Shown here piece by piece: positions 24,816 to 33,607 of a stretch of 64,000 nt of DNA (its first letter is position 1; every line of letters begins with the position of its first letter). The position numbers and the translations under genes were made by a program. Under the pieces are notes generated by a model. That model made no database searches, was not told the origin of the DNA, and saw only the letters and a program-made list of their open reading frames with translations. Source of the DNA: Rhodococcus zopfii NBRC 100606 = JCM 9919 (GTDB lineage Bacteria > Actinomycetota > Actinomycetes > Mycobacteriales > Mycobacteriaceae); contig NZ_BCXI01000001.1 in the NCBI RefSeq assembly GCF_001895025.1, positions 248,001-312,000 on the forward strand. The letters run 5' to 3'.

Positions 24816-25985
24816 TCAGTCCAGGTTGTACAGAGCCGCCGCGTTGTCGTGCAGGATCTTGCGGGCATCCGCCTCGGACAGGTGCGCGAAATTGCGCCGG
24901 AGGTAGTCGTCGGGGCGCTCCGCGTCGGAGGCCGGGCCGGGAGACATCGACGTCGGATGCGGGTAGTCGGTCTCGTAGAGGACGTTGTCGGCCCCGAGCT
25001 GATCGATGGCACTACGCGCCGAGTCCTGTTCGAACCAGAAGCAGCCGTAGATCTGGCGCTTGAAGTACTCGCTCGGCAGCAGCTCGTAGTTGGGATGCTC
25101 CTTGTGGACTCCGCTGTTCTTCCACTGCCAGTCCATCCCCTCGAGCGCGAAGGGCATCCAGCCGATACCGGATTCGACGGAGACGAACTTCAGCTCGGGG
25201 AAGCGGTCGCAGATGCCGCCGAAGATGAGCTGCGAGAGGGTGCGCGCGTTGTCCATGAAGAAGGAGATGCCCATCATGCCGTAGTTGGCCCGCACCCCGT
25301 TGCTCGCATGGCCGAATCCGCTCAGATCGACCTCACCGGACGCGATGTGGAAGTTGATCGGCAGCTTCTTCTCCTGCGCGGACGCCCACAGCCGGTCCCA
25401 GTACGGATCGGTGAGCATCGGCAGGCCGAACGCCGCGGGATTCTGGGTGAACACCAGACCCTTGTGACCCGCGGCGGCGACCCGCTCGACCTCGGCGAGC
25501 GTGGCCTCCATGTCCCAGAACGGCAGGATCCCGACGGGAACGTACCGGCCCGGCGCGAACTGCGCCCACTCGGTGAGGTAGTCGTTGTAGGCGCGGATGC
25601 ACTCGATCTGCATCTCGTTGGATCCGTTGGCCTGCAGCGTCTTCGAGCTGAACACCGCGACGTTCGGGTAGAGGATCTGGGCGTGGATGCCGTAGTCGTC
25701 CATGAGGGTCAGGCGCTTGGCCGGATCCCACGACCGCGGGTCGGTGTCCTCGAAACGGGGCGGGCAGCTCGGCGGGTACTCGTGCCAGCCGGCCATGGCC
25801 GGCGAGCCCACGGCGCTCATCCGCGTTCCGGCGACGAACCACGCTTCGTCGCCGCGCTCGTCGTCCCACCGCACGTGCGGAACGAGGTCGCCCCACTTCC
25901 GCGACATGCGGGAGGTCCACAGGTCCGGCGGCTCGACGACATGGGTGTCGGTGTCGATGATCTTGATATCGCGCAGGTCGTACAC
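24816..25985 (-). CDS. Amidohydrolase-2 family metal-dependent hydrolase/decarboxylase
   Basis: A 389-residue TIM-barrel protein with the first-strand metal motif DTDTH (residues 11-15), INFHIASG, SVESGIGWMPFALE and the C-terminal metal aspartate in ETDYPHP. Family members include ACMSD-type decarboxylases and hydrolases that cleave beta-keto acyl-CoAs, such as the amidohydrolase of rhodococcal hydroxycinnamate degradation. Either carbon-carbon cleavage or decarboxylation would suit this island. GTG 25985 is preceded by AAAAGGAGCTGATC, a strong ribosome-binding site. Confidence 0.87.
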   Translation of the reverse strand: MYDLRDIKIIDTDTHVVEPPDLWTSRMSRKWGDLVPHVRWDDERGDEAWFVAGTRMSAVGSPAMAGWHEYPPSCPPRFEDTDPRSWDPAKRLTLMDDYGIHAQILYPNVAVFSSKTLQANGSNEMQIECIRAYNDYLTEWAQFAPGRYVPVGILPFWDMEATLAEVERVAAAGHKGLVFTQNPAAFGLPMLTDPYWDRLWASAQEKKLPINFHIASGEVDLSGFGHASNGVRANYGMMGISFFMDNARTLSQLIFGGICDRFPELKFVSVESGIGWMPFALEGMDWQWKNSGVHKEHPNYELLPSEYFKRQIYGCFWFEQDSARSAIDQLGADNVLYETDYPHPTSMSPGPASDAERPDDYLRRNFAHLSEADARKILHDNAAALYNLD

Positions 25986-26102
25986 GATCAGCTCCTTTTA
26001 CGGATCGAATGAGATGGAGGGGAAAGGCACGCGTGCCCGGCGCCGGGCACGGCGAGAGAGGGCCGCGAGCACGCTCAGCGGCCGGAAGGTGCGGCGGTGC
26101 GG

Positions 26103-27320
26103 CTACTTGATGGCGCCGGCGAGCTTCAGTTCGACGATCCGATCCCAGTCCAGACCGTGTTCGAGCAGTACTTCCTCGGTGTGCTCGCCGTGCTGCGGAG
26201 CCCGCGTGAGCGTCGGGGCGTGCCCGTCGAAGGAGGTCGGCGCGGCGACCATGTCGAGCGTGCGTCCGTCCTCGTATTCGACCGTGCGCACGTAGCCGTT
26301 GGCGAGGGCCTGCGGATCGGAGAGCACGTCGAGCGGCTTCCGGAAGACGTCCCACTGTCCTTCCTGCTTGCCGAGGATGTCGGTCCACTCCGCGAGGGTC
26401 TTGCGTTCGAACACGGCGGTGAGGATCTCGGTGCACTCACGGGTGTTGCGGGCACGGTCGTCGAAGGTGGCGAAGCGCGGGTCGTCGATCAGGTCCGCGA
26501 GCCCGATGGCCTCGCACAGGCCGGGCCAGAACTTCTGGCTCTGGAGCAGGGCGAGGTGAATGTACCGATCGTCGCTGGTGCGGTAGATGTTCGAGACGGG
26601 ATTGACCGGGTTGTTCCGGTCCGGATACGGCAGCTCGTCGGCGCCGACCATCTGGCATCCGGCGATGGTGGCCTGCATCGCCCACGCACCGACCGAGAAC
26701 AGCGAGGTGTCGACGACGATGCCCTCGCCGGTACGTTCACGATGCAGCAGGCCGGCCGCGATGCCCCCGGCCAGCGCCATTCCGCTCTGCGAGTCCCCGA
26801 AGGCCGGGCCGGGCATGTTCGCCGGCCACTCCAGGTCGTCCGGCGCGATCGACCCCGCCGCCCCCGAGCGCGCCCAGTAGGTGATGCCGTCGAACCCCCC
26901 CTTCTCGCTGTCCGGACCCGTCACGCCCTGGGCGGTGCCGCGGGCATACACGATGCGGGGGTTGCGGGCGAAGATGTCGTCGACGTCGATGCCGAGCTTC
27001 GCCCGTGCGTCCGGCAGGAAGTTCGTCATGAAGACGTCGGCCGATTCGACGAGCGTCATGAGCACTTCGCGCCCCTCGGGGTTGGCGATGTCGAGGGCGA
27101 TCGCGCGCTTGCCGCGGTTGTTGATCTCCCACAGGCTGGCGAGGCCGTCGACGTGGGCGGGAACGCCCCACGCCGCGGTCGACCGGGTCGGATCGCCGAA
27201 ATCGGAGTGTTCGACCTTGACGACGTCGGCTCCCCAGTCGGAGAGGATCGCCGCGGCCGAGGGAACGAAGGCGTACAGCGCGACCTCCACCACCTTGATC
27301 CCGTTCATCACCGTGGTCAT
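26103..27320 (-). CDS. Class III CoA-transferase (CaiB/BaiF family)
   Basis: A 405-residue canonical family III enzyme: N-terminal [33 protein letters not shown]-type start, [10 protein letters not shown], and the catalytic aspartate Asp176 in PAFGDSQSG. It transfers CoA to a carboxylic acid via an aspartyl-CoA thioester, or may racemise a 2-methylacyl-CoA. It could activate the island substrate using succinyl-CoA or acetyl-CoA as an alternative to the AMP-dependent ligase. ATG 27320. An operator-like motif overlaps its -10 element about 125 bp upstream. Confidence 0.9.
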   Translation of the reverse strand: MTTVMNGIKVVEVALYAFVPSAAAILSDWGADVVKVEHSDFGDPTRSTAAWGVPAHVDGLASLWEINNRGKRAIALDIANPEGREVLMTLVESADVFMTNFLPDARAKLGIDVDDIFARNPRIVYARGTAQGVTGPDSEKGGFDGITYWARSGAAGSIAPDDLEWPANMPGPAFGDSQSGMALAGGIAAGLLHRERTGEGIVVDTSLFSVGAWAMQATIAGCQMVGADELPYPDRNNPVNPVSNIYRTSDDRYIHLALLQSQKFWPGLCEAIGLADLIDDPRFATFDDRARNTRECTEILTAVFERKTLAEWTDILGKQEGQWDVFRKPLDVLSDPQALANGYVRTVEYEDGRTLDMVAAPTSFDGHAPTLTRAPQHGEHTEEVLLEHGLDWDRIVELKLAGAIK

Positions 27321-27444
27321 CGAGTGTTCTCCTTCGTCGTCTCACGACCACGACCGGTCGTGCGGAGGCTGGGTTGAGACCGCCGAACAGAGTGCGCGGG
27401 GCGCGGGTTCGACGGCAGCTCGAACACGAGCTGAAAACACCGTA

Positions 27445-27463
27445 ACTATAGCAATGTTTTGTG
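27445..27463 (-). promoter_or_regulatory. Candidate island operator (site A) with -10 element
   Basis: Minus strand CACAAAACATTGCTAT (27463-27448) overlaps the -10 TATAGT (27450-27445) upstream of the CoA-transferase gene. It matches site B at 14 of 16 positions. Confidence 0.6.
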
Positions 27464-27517
27464 CGTTGTACATCACAATTTTTGGGAGGCCCACCCTCGG
27501 GCGCGGCGCGGAGCCGG

Positions 27518-28324
27518 TCAGTACAGGGATTCACCCCCGTCGACCACCAGGTTCGTCCCCGTCACGAAGGACGCCGCGGGACTCGCGAGATACAGTGCGG
27601 CACCGGCCATGTCGGCCGGAGTGCCTGCACGGCCCATGGGCACGGTGGCGGCCCGCTCCTCGAACAGAGTGTTGCGGTCCTGAGCCAGCGGGGTCGCGGT
27701 GATTCCCGGCGAGAGGGCGTTGACCCGCACGCCGGTGGAGGCCAGTTCGTACGCCGCGAGCCGGACGAGTTGATTCAGCCCCGCCTTCGTCGTGCCGTAC
27801 GGAACGAGGGACGGGCGGGCGCCGAGCGCGCGGATCGAGGAAACGACGACGATCGAGCGGTTGGCTCCCTCGCGCTGCACCATCGACCGGGCGGCCGCCT
27901 GGACACACCGGAAGGTGCCGGTGAGGTTGAGGTCGATGCAGTCCTGCCACTGCTGCGGCGTGAGCTCGAGGAAGGGCACCGGGGTGCCGCTGCCGGCGTT
28001 GGCGACGAGGACGTTGAGCGGGCCGTGGCACTCCTCGGCGGTCGCGAACATCGAGGTGATCGAGTCGCCGTCGGTGATGTCGGCGACGACGCCCGCGACC
28101 CGCCGCGGCTGACCGCACCGCGCGCGCAGCCGCTCGACGGCGGCGTCCAGGACGGCCGGCCGGCGGGCGGCGAGCGTGACGGTGGCGCCCGCGTCGAGCA
28201 GATGCTCGGCGATGCCGTAGCCGATTCCTTCGCTCCCGCCGGTGACGAGGGCGTGCTGCCCGGCGAGAACCTGCGCCACGGAGGAAGTTTCGACGGATGT
28301 GTGTGTCATTGTGTTCCGGGTCAT
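27518..28324 (-). CDS. SDR-family oxidoreductase
   Basis: A 268-residue classical short-chain dehydrogenase: TGGSEGIG (28-35), AARRP after beta-2 (arginine favouring NADP), NAGSG, VVSSIRA and the YGTTK catalytic pair, with NLVVDGGESLY at the C-terminus. ATG 28324 is preferred over ATG 28309 because a -10 TATACC (28337-28332) lies 7 nt upstream, giving a leaderless mRNA; neither has a clear ribosome-binding site. It heads the minus-strand series and is transcribed divergently from the GntR regulator, sharing operator site B. Confidence 0.85.
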   Translation of the reverse strand: MTRNTMTHTSVETSSVAQVLAGQHALVTGGSEGIGYGIAEHLLDAGATVTLAARRPAVLDAAVERLRARCGQPRRVAGVVADITDGDSITSMFATAEECHGPLNVLVANAGSGTPVPFLELTPQQWQDCIDLNLTGTFRCVQAAARSMVQREGANRSIVVVSSIRALGARPSLVPYGTTKAGLNQLVRLAAYELASTGVRVNALSPGITATPLAQDRNTLFEERAATVPMGRAGTPADMAGAALYLASPAASFVTGTNLVVDGGESLY

Positions 28325-28331
28325 ACACAGT

Positions 28332-28371
28332 GGTATAACATCAACTAACCGAAACATAGCAATAATTTGTG
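28332..28371 (-). promoter_or_regulatory. Promoter of SDR gene with candidate operator (site B)
   Basis: The -10 TATACC is at 28337-28332. The motif CACAAATTATTGCTAT (minus strand, 28371-28356) covers the expected -35 position and also lies just upstream of the GntR promoter. One protein bound here could control both directions. Confidence 0.6.
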
Positions 28372-28401
28372 AGGATGCTTCCGGCCGGATTTCTCCAGCC
28401 C

Positions 28402-28407
28402 TATACT
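28402..28407 (+). promoter_or_regulatory. -10 element of the GntR regulator gene
   Basis: TATACT, with a weak TTCCGG 17 bp upstream. The transcript would have a leader of about 60 nt before ATG 28473. Confidence 0.5.
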
Positions 28408-28472
28408 CGGCCGCACGCTCGCCCGGCCCGGACGAGTCGGGCATCCGCTGGCGCTACCGACGAGGACTTCCC

Positions 28473-29258
28473 ATGACCCGCAACATCACGAGTTCGCAGG
28501 ACACCGCCGCTCGGCGGCGCGCGGTCGCGATGACCCGCAACGAGAAGGTCTCGAAAACCGTCGCGCGCATGGTCGCCAAGGAGATCGCCGACCGCGGTCT
28601 CGCCCCGGGATCGGCGCTCGAGGCCGAGTCCGAGATGGCACGGCGCTTCGGCGTCGGACGCGCGTCGGTGCGGGAAGGACTGCGGCTGCTCGAGGCCCAG
28701 GGGCTGGTCACGGTCCGTCAGGGTCTCGGTGGCGGACCGATCGTCTCCGAACCCTCCGGGAGCGAGTTCGGCGACACCCTCTCGATGTACCTGCAGGCCA
28801 GGGACGTCAGCTTCCGTGAGGTCGCCGACGCGGCGCTCGAGATGGAGGGACTCGCCGCGGCGATGCTCGCCGATCGCGTCGCGGCCGGCGAGGACGTCGA
28901 TCTCGACACCCTCGCCGGCAAGCGCATCCATCCGGATATGTCGAACGACGAGGTGATCGACACCGCGGTCGGTTTCCACCGGATGCTGCGCGAGATGTCG
29001 GGCAACTACATCCTCACCCTGACCGGATCGGCACTCGCCCATATCTACACCGACCGGATACTCGAGGCGCATCCCCACGAGTGGAGCGAATCCGAGCGCG
29101 AAGGCTTCTCCGGCCCCCACGAGCAGATCCACGCCGCCATCGCAGCCGGGGATCCCGAACGTGCCCGCAGTCTCGCTCGCGAACACATGCGCGAGGTCAT
29201 CGAACGCCTCTCGGCTCTGAACCCCCGCATGCTGGACGAACGCGTGGCCTGGCACTAG
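28473..29258 (+). CDS. GntR-family (FadR/FCD subfamily) transcription regulator
   Basis: A 261-residue regulator with an N-terminal winged helix-turn-helix (about residues 25-95; LEAESEMARRFGVGRASVREGLRLLEAQGLVTVRQG) and a C-terminal all-helical ligand domain of the FCD type (VGFHRMLREMSGNYIL, HEQIHAAIAAGDPERARSLAREHM) whose His/Asp residues usually bind a metal and an organic acid or acyl-CoA. ATG 28473 follows CGAGGAC. It is the only regulator in the island and diverges from its first SDR gene, so it is the likely controller of the shared operator motif. Confidence 0.9.
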   Translation: MTRNITSSQDTAARRRAVAMTRNEKVSKTVARMVAKEIADRGLAPGSALEAESEMARRFGVGRASVREGLRLLEAQGLVTVRQGLGGGPIVSEPSGSEFGDTLSMYLQARDVSFREVADAALEMEGLAAAMLADRVAAGEDVDLDTLAGKRIHPDMSNDEVIDTAVGFHRMLREMSGNYILTLTGSALAHIYTDRILEAHPHEWSESEREGFSGPHEQIHAAIAAGDPERARSLAREHMREVIERLSALNPRMLDERVAWH

Positions 29259-29323
29259 ATCGCCGCGTCCTTCCCGGTTCGACAGCGCCGCGGCCAACCC
29301 GCCCGCAGCCCGCACGACGTCCT

Positions 29324-29359
29324 CGACGATCCGGTGGCACATGCGCCACCGGATCGTCG
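29324..29359 (+). terminator. Hairpin between regulator and MFS genes
   Basis: Perfect 15-bp arms CGACGATCCGGTGGC / GCCACCGGATCGTCG with a 6-nt loop, 65 bp after the regulator stop. A terminator or an attenuator of the MFS gene. Confidence 0.65.
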
Positions 29360-29393
29360 CCGTGCAGGTCGCCGCACCGAATCGGAGTTCGCA

Positions 29394-30677
29394 GTGACAT
29401 CACGTCCCAAGCCCTGCCCGAAGCGCTCCCTCGAGCCACCGCGCCGCGGCGCCCACTCCCGCGCCACCTGGGCGATCGTGTTCGCGACCGTCGGCGTGTT
29501 CATGGGTATCGGCGTCGTCAGCCCCATCCTCGCCCCGCTGGCCACCGAACTCGGCGGCACCCCGGCCCAGGTCTCGCTGCTGTTCACCAGCTACATGGCG
29601 GTCATGGGTCTGGCGATGATCACCACCGGATGGATTTCGAGCCGGATCGGCATCCGCACCACGCTGCTGCTCGGGCTGGTCGTCATCGCGATCGCGGCAC
29701 TCGGTTCCAGTGCCTCGGCCTCCGTCGGCCAGATCGTCGGGTTCCGCGCGGGCTGGGGTCTGGGCAACGCCTTGTTCGTCGCCACTGCGCTCGCCGCGAT
29801 CGTCGCGACCATGGCGGGCCGGCCGTCCAGGGCCGTCATCCTCTACGAGTCGGCGGTCGGCACCGGGATCGCCACGGGTCCGTTCATCGGCGGCCTGCTC
29901 GGGGAGATCTCCTGGCGCGTCGCCTTTCTCGGCTCCGCCACGCTCGTGGCTCTCGCGTTCGTCGTCCTCGTCGTCCTGCTTCCCCGGAGCGCGACGCCGC
30001 CGACCCCGACGTCCTTCTCCGCGCCGTTCCGGGCGCTCACCCACCGCGGGCTGTTGTCGGTGGCGCTGGTGTCGCTGCTCTATCACCTCGGACTGTTCGC
30101 CATGTTCGCGTACGGCCCGTTCGTACTCGGGCTCACCGCGGCGCAGATCGGGGTGGTGTTCTCGGGGTGGGGCCTGTGCCTGGTCTTCTCGACCGTGGTC
30201 CTGGCTCCGCGAATCCGCAACGCGCTGGGCGCGATCCCCGCCACGGCGGTGGCGTTGGTGCTGTTCTCCGCGACGCTCGGCGTCACGGCCACCTTTACAG
30301 GACACCGCCCGGTGGTCGTCGCCTGCATCGTGGTCTCGGGACTGTTCGTGGGGGTGCTCAACGCCCTGGTGACGGAGATCGGGATGGATGCCGCCCCGGT
30401 CGACGGGGCCACCGCGGCCGCCGCGTACAGCTTCGTGCGGTTCGGCGGCGGGGCGTGCGCGCCGTGGCTGGCCAGCTGGGCGGGTGAGGCCACCAACGAA
30501 CACGTGCCCTTCGCCGTGGTCGCGGGTGCCTCGGTGCTGGCGCTCGGGGTCCTGACGTTCGGCGCGCCCGCCCTGCCCGCACGCCACCGGAAGCCGGCCC
30601 GGCGCCGTGGACGGCGGCAACTCACCGGATCGGACGACGCCACCCCGGCGGCCACCCGGGTCACCACCGAGGCGTGA
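29394..30677 (+). CDS. MFS transporter
   Basis: A 427-residue protein with about 12 transmembrane helices in two halves. The first cytoplasmic loop carries a weak MFS motif (TGWISSRIGIRTTLLLG), and a basic tail ends the protein. The early helix pattern resembles the cyanate-permease/aromatic-acid group. Start GTG 29394, with CGGAG 8 nt upstream. It lies between the regulator and an SDR of the island, so import of the substrate or export of an intermediate is plausible. Confidence 0.85.
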   Translation: MTSRPKPCPKRSLEPPRRGAHSRATWAIVFATVGVFMGIGVVSPILAPLATELGGTPAQVSLLFTSYMAVMGLAMITTGWISSRIGIRTTLLLGLVVIAIAALGSSASASVGQIVGFRAGWGLGNALFVATALAAIVATMAGRPSRAVILYESAVGTGIATGPFIGGLLGEISWRVAFLGSATLVALAFVVLVVLLPRSATPPTPTSFSAPFRALTHRGLLSVALVSLLYHLGLFAMFAYGPFVLGLTAAQIGVVFSGWGLCLVFSTVVLAPRIRNALGAIPATAVALVLFSATLGVTATFTGHRPVVVACIVVSGLFVGVLNALVTEIGMDAAPVDGATAAAAYSFVRFGGGACAPWLASWAGEATNEHVPFAVVAGASVLALGVLTFGAPALPARHRKPARRRGRRQLTGSDDATPAATRVTTEA

Positions 30678-30705
30678 CGCAGGCCACGTCCTGCGCTACC
30701 ATCGC

Positions 30706-30727
30706 TATACATACGAAATATTGCAGT
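30706..30727 (+). promoter_or_regulatory. Promoter with candidate operator (site C)
   Basis: The -10 TATACA (30706-30711) is followed by TACGAAATATTGCAGT (30712-30727), which matches the CACAAANNATTGCTAT consensus at 11 of 14 defined positions and would cover the transcription start of the SDR gene at 30791. Confidence 0.5.
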
Positions 30728-30790
30728 GTTTATCGTCCGGCGGGCGCCCGCCTCGCCGCGCCCAACCGACTCCCACGAAAGGCTTTGCCC

Positions 30791-31510
30791 GTGAACGGAT
30801 TTCCCACGACCGCACGCACCGTTGTCGTCACCGGCGGCACCGGAGGACTCGGCACCGCGGTGACCGGGCATCTCCTCGACGCCGGATGGCGGGTCGTCGT
30901 CCCGTGGTTCGATCCGGCCGAGGCCGACCGCCTCGACGCGCACCCCGGGCTCGAGCTTCTGCGCGCCGACCTGTCGAGCGAAGCCGACGTCGAGACGCTG
31001 ATCGCCCGGGCGGCCGGCGACGACGCCCGCCCGCTCACCGGGGTTGTCAACCTGGTGGGCGGCTTCCACTCCGGCAGCCGCGTGCACGAGACACCCGTCG
31101 ACGTGCTCGACGCGCAACTCTCGATCAACGTGCGGATCGCGTACCTGGTCACCCAGGCCGCCCTTCCCGAGCTGATCCGCCGCGGCGGCGGGTCCGTCGT
31201 GTGCATCGGCTCCGCGGCGGCGACCCGGCCCTTCCCGGGGGCGGCCGGATACATCGCCTCGAAGGCGGCCGTCGCCGCGCTGGTGCAGTCCCTGGCTGTC
31301 GAGTACACGGCCGACAACATCCGGGTCAACGGCATCGTCCCGTCGATGATCGACACCCCCGCGAACCGTCTCGCCATGCCCGGAGCCGACACCTCGACGT
31401 GGGCGCGCCCGGCCGACATCGCCGAGGTGATCGCGTTCCTGCTGAGCGACGCCTCCCGCGCGGTGACCGGCGCGTCCATCCCGGTCACCGGCTCTTCCGC
31501 CGCGGGATAG
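30791..31510 (+). CDS. SDR-family oxidoreductase
   Basis: A 239-residue short-chain dehydrogenase with TGGTGGLG, VNLVGGF in place of the usual NNAG, a serine at CIGSAAA and the catalytic YIASK pair; it ends with a truncated VTGSSAAG. GTG 30791 is preceded by GAAAGG. It has its own promoter overlapping operator-like site C, so it seems co-regulated with the rest of the island. The substrate is unknown; oxidation of a hydroxyacyl intermediate is the simplest role. Confidence 0.82.
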   Translation: MNGFPTTARTVVVTGGTGGLGTAVTGHLLDAGWRVVVPWFDPAEADRLDAHPGLELLRADLSSEADVETLIARAAGDDARPLTGVVNLVGGFHSGSRVHETPVDVLDAQLSINVRIAYLVTQAALPELIRRGGGSVVCIGSAAATRPFPGAAGYIASKAAVAALVQSLAVEYTADNIRVNGIVPSMIDTPANRLAMPGADTSTWARPADIAEVIAFLLSDASRAVTGASIPVTGSSAAG

Positions 31511-31518
31511 CACCGAAA

Positions 31519-31558
31519 CGGAAGGGACCCCGGGGATGCTTCCCCGGGGTCCCTTCCG
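31519..31558. terminator. Bidirectional terminator
   Basis: Perfect 18-bp arms (31519-31536 and 31541-31558, loop TGCT) between the convergent SDR and LLM genes. Confidence 0.85.
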
Positions 31559-31573
31559 GCTGCGCGCCGCGGA

Positions 31574-32458
31574 TCAGCCGTGTGAGGACACGCCGAGCCG
31601 ATCCGCGAGCGCAGCGAGCCGGTCCTGCCGTTCCGCGAGCGTGACCCCGCTCCAGCCGGCGTCCGCCCACACCACGAGATCGTCGATCCCGTGATCGCGG
31701 TAACGCTCGAGGTCGGCGGCGGTGGTCGCCTCCGTCACCGCGACCCGCACGTAGCAGGGGAAGTCGCCGTCCGCACCGAGGTCGGCGCGATGGCGACGGA
31801 GCGCGGCGACCAGCTCGCAGGCCTCGTCGAATCCCGGTGTCCCCGAGGAGAACCACGCGTCCCCGAGCCGAGCGGCGCGCGCGAGTGCCTGCGGCCCGTT
31901 GCCGCCGTAGACCACGGGCACCGGGACCGGCCGCGGATGCACCTGCACCTCGTCGAACCGATAGTGGGTGCCCGCGTGCGAGAACCGCTCCCCCGCCCAC
32001 GCCCTGCGCAGGATCTCCACGCATTCGTCCGTGCGGGAGAACCGCCCCCGGAACGGCACGTCGAGGGCGGCGAACTCCTCGCGCAACCACCCCGCTCCGA
32101 CGCCGAACAGAACTCGGCCGCCGCTGAGTTCCTGAACGGTCAGAGTCGTTCGCGCGGTGTGCAGCGGGTGCCGCAGGGCGGTGACGTACACGGCCGTGCC
32201 GAGCGCGATCCGGCTCGTCGTCGCGGCGATCGCCGCGTGCACCGCCCACGGGTCGGTGAGTTCGGTGGTGACGTCGACGATCGGTCCCGTGTGGTGCTGG
32301 CTCGTGCCGGTCGACGGGTGCGCGCTCGCGTACGCGGTCGGGTGCAGCACATGCTCACCCAGCCACAGCGCGTGGAATCCCAGCGCGTCCGCGGCGCCGG
32401 CCAGCTCCAGCGCGTCCCGGGGGGTCACCCCGTAGGTGCAAAGTCCGACAGTGGGCAC
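31574..32458 (-). CDS. LLM-class (luciferase-like, F420- or FMN-dependent) oxidoreductase
   Basis: A 294-residue TIM-barrel flavin/F420 enzyme: PTVGLCTYGVTPRDALELAGAADALGF, ALWLGEHV, ELSGGRVLFGVGAGWLREEF (the family signature) and VPVVYGGNGPQALARAARLGD. The TIGR-type LLM_F420 subgroup is common in Corynebacteriales. It may act as a monooxygenase or as an F420-dependent dehydrogenase. GTG 32458 is preceded by GAGGAGGA. Last gene of the second minus-strand series of the island. Confidence 0.85.
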   Translation of the reverse strand: MPTVGLCTYGVTPRDALELAGAADALGFHALWLGEHVLHPTAYASAHPSTGTSQHHTGPIVDVTTELTDPWAVHAAIAATTSRIALGTAVYVTALRHPLHTARTTLTVQELSGGRVLFGVGAGWLREEFAALDVPFRGRFSRTDECVEILRRAWAGERFSHAGTHYRFDEVQVHPRPVPVPVVYGGNGPQALARAARLGDAWFSSGTPGFDEACELVAALRRHRADLGADGDFPCYVRVAVTEATTAADLERYRDHGIDDLVVWADAGWSGVTLAERQDRLAALADRLGVSSHG

Positions 32459-32518
32459 AGATCCTCCTCGTAGCGGTGGTGACACCGCGGTCGTGTGGCG
32501 GTGGGTGGGTCCGCGCGC

Positions 32519-33607
32519 TCAGCCCCCGAGCAGCCCGAGCGCCCGGCGGGCGAGCGGCTCGACGAGGTCGCCGCGCTGCCCCATCCTCGGATCGGTCGTT
32601 TCGCCGCGCACGAACCGTGCGTGGAGCTGTTCGAGAATCACGACGGTCTTCCAGCATCCGAACGCCTCGTACCAGTCGATCCGCGACAGGTCCAGGTCGC
32701 TACCTGCGGCGTACCGCTCGACGATCTCGGCCCGCGACGGCAGGCCCAGCGCGTGCATGCCCGGCACGACGATGAACGCCGCGTCCGAGCCCGGGTCGAC
32801 GGTGTGGTCGGGCCAGTAGTTGAGCAACGTCCCGAGGTCGACGAGGACGTCGCCGGTGGTGGCCATGTCCCAGTCGAACACCGACTTGACCCGGTCGGGA
32901 TCGCCGTGTGGGAACTGGCAGTTGTCGACCTTGTAGTCGCTGTGGACGATCCCCGCGCGCCGGCTCGTGGGAATGTCGGCGCGGATCCGGCGACCCACTT
33001 CATCGACGAGCGCCGCGACCGGCGGCGATACCGCATACCCGGAGACCGCGTCCCACCGGCCGGACCAACCGGTGACCTGACGCTCGAGGTAGCCGTCGGG
33101 TCGCCCGAGATCACCGAGATCGCACGACGCCGGGTCGACGGCGTGCAGGTCCGCGAGCGCGTCGACGACGGCGAAGCCGATCCGGCGGCCCGAGTCCGGG
33201 GCGGTCATCGTCTCGGGAATCTCGTCCCACACGACGACGCCGTCACGGTACTCGGAGACGAAGAACTCGGCTCCTACCACGCCGGTGTCGGCGCAGTGCA
33301 GCAGAGCGCGGGGTGCCCGGTCGTAGGCCCGGTGCAGCCGGGACAGGACCTTGTGCTCCCGGGTCATGTCGTGGGCGCCGCGGGCGAGCGCCCCGAACGG
33401 CGGGCGGCGCACGACGAGCAACCGGTCCCCGAACGCGACCCGGTAGGTGAGGTTGGCCGATCCGCGCGGAAACTGCAGGACCGAGAACTCGCCGTCGAGA
33501 CCGTCGAGGTGTGTCCGCAGGTGATGCTCGAGCGCGGTCCAGTCGAGCTCCTCCCCGGGCCGGACCGGGGCGAGCTCGGTGCGGGGCTCCTCGGTCACGC
33601 CGGCCAT
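32519..33607 (-). CDS. APH-type kinase, like the N-terminal domain of ACAD10/ACAD11
   Basis: A 362-residue phosphotransferase with catalytic loop HSDYKVDN (HxDxxxxN) and metal-binding FDWDMATTGDVLVDLG. The sequence follows the kinase half of human ACAD11 (FPRGSANLTY, PDGYLERQVTGW). In ACAD10/11 and in bacterial levulinate catabolism such kinases phosphorylate 4-hydroxyacyl-CoAs so that the partner dehydrogenase can eliminate the phosphate. The ATG overlaps the stop of the ACAD11-like dehydrogenase by one base (TGATG), meaning equimolar synthesis. Substrate identity is inference. Confidence 0.85.
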   Translation of the reverse strand: MAGVTEEPRTELAPVRPGEELDWTALEHHLRTHLDGLDGEFSVLQFPRGSANLTYRVAFGDRLLVVRRPPFGALARGAHDMTREHKVLSRLHRAYDRAPRALLHCADTGVVGAEFFVSEYRDGVVVWDEIPETMTAPDSGRRIGFAVVDALADLHAVDPASCDLGDLGRPDGYLERQVTGWSGRWDAVSGYAVSPPVAALVDEVGRRIRADIPTSRRAGIVHSDYKVDNCQFPHGDPDRVKSVFDWDMATTGDVLVDLGTLLNYWPDHTVDPGSDAAFIVVPGMHALGLPSRAEIVERYAAGSDLDLSRIDWYEAFGCWKTVVILEQLHARFVRGETTDPRMGQRGDLVEPLARRALGLLGG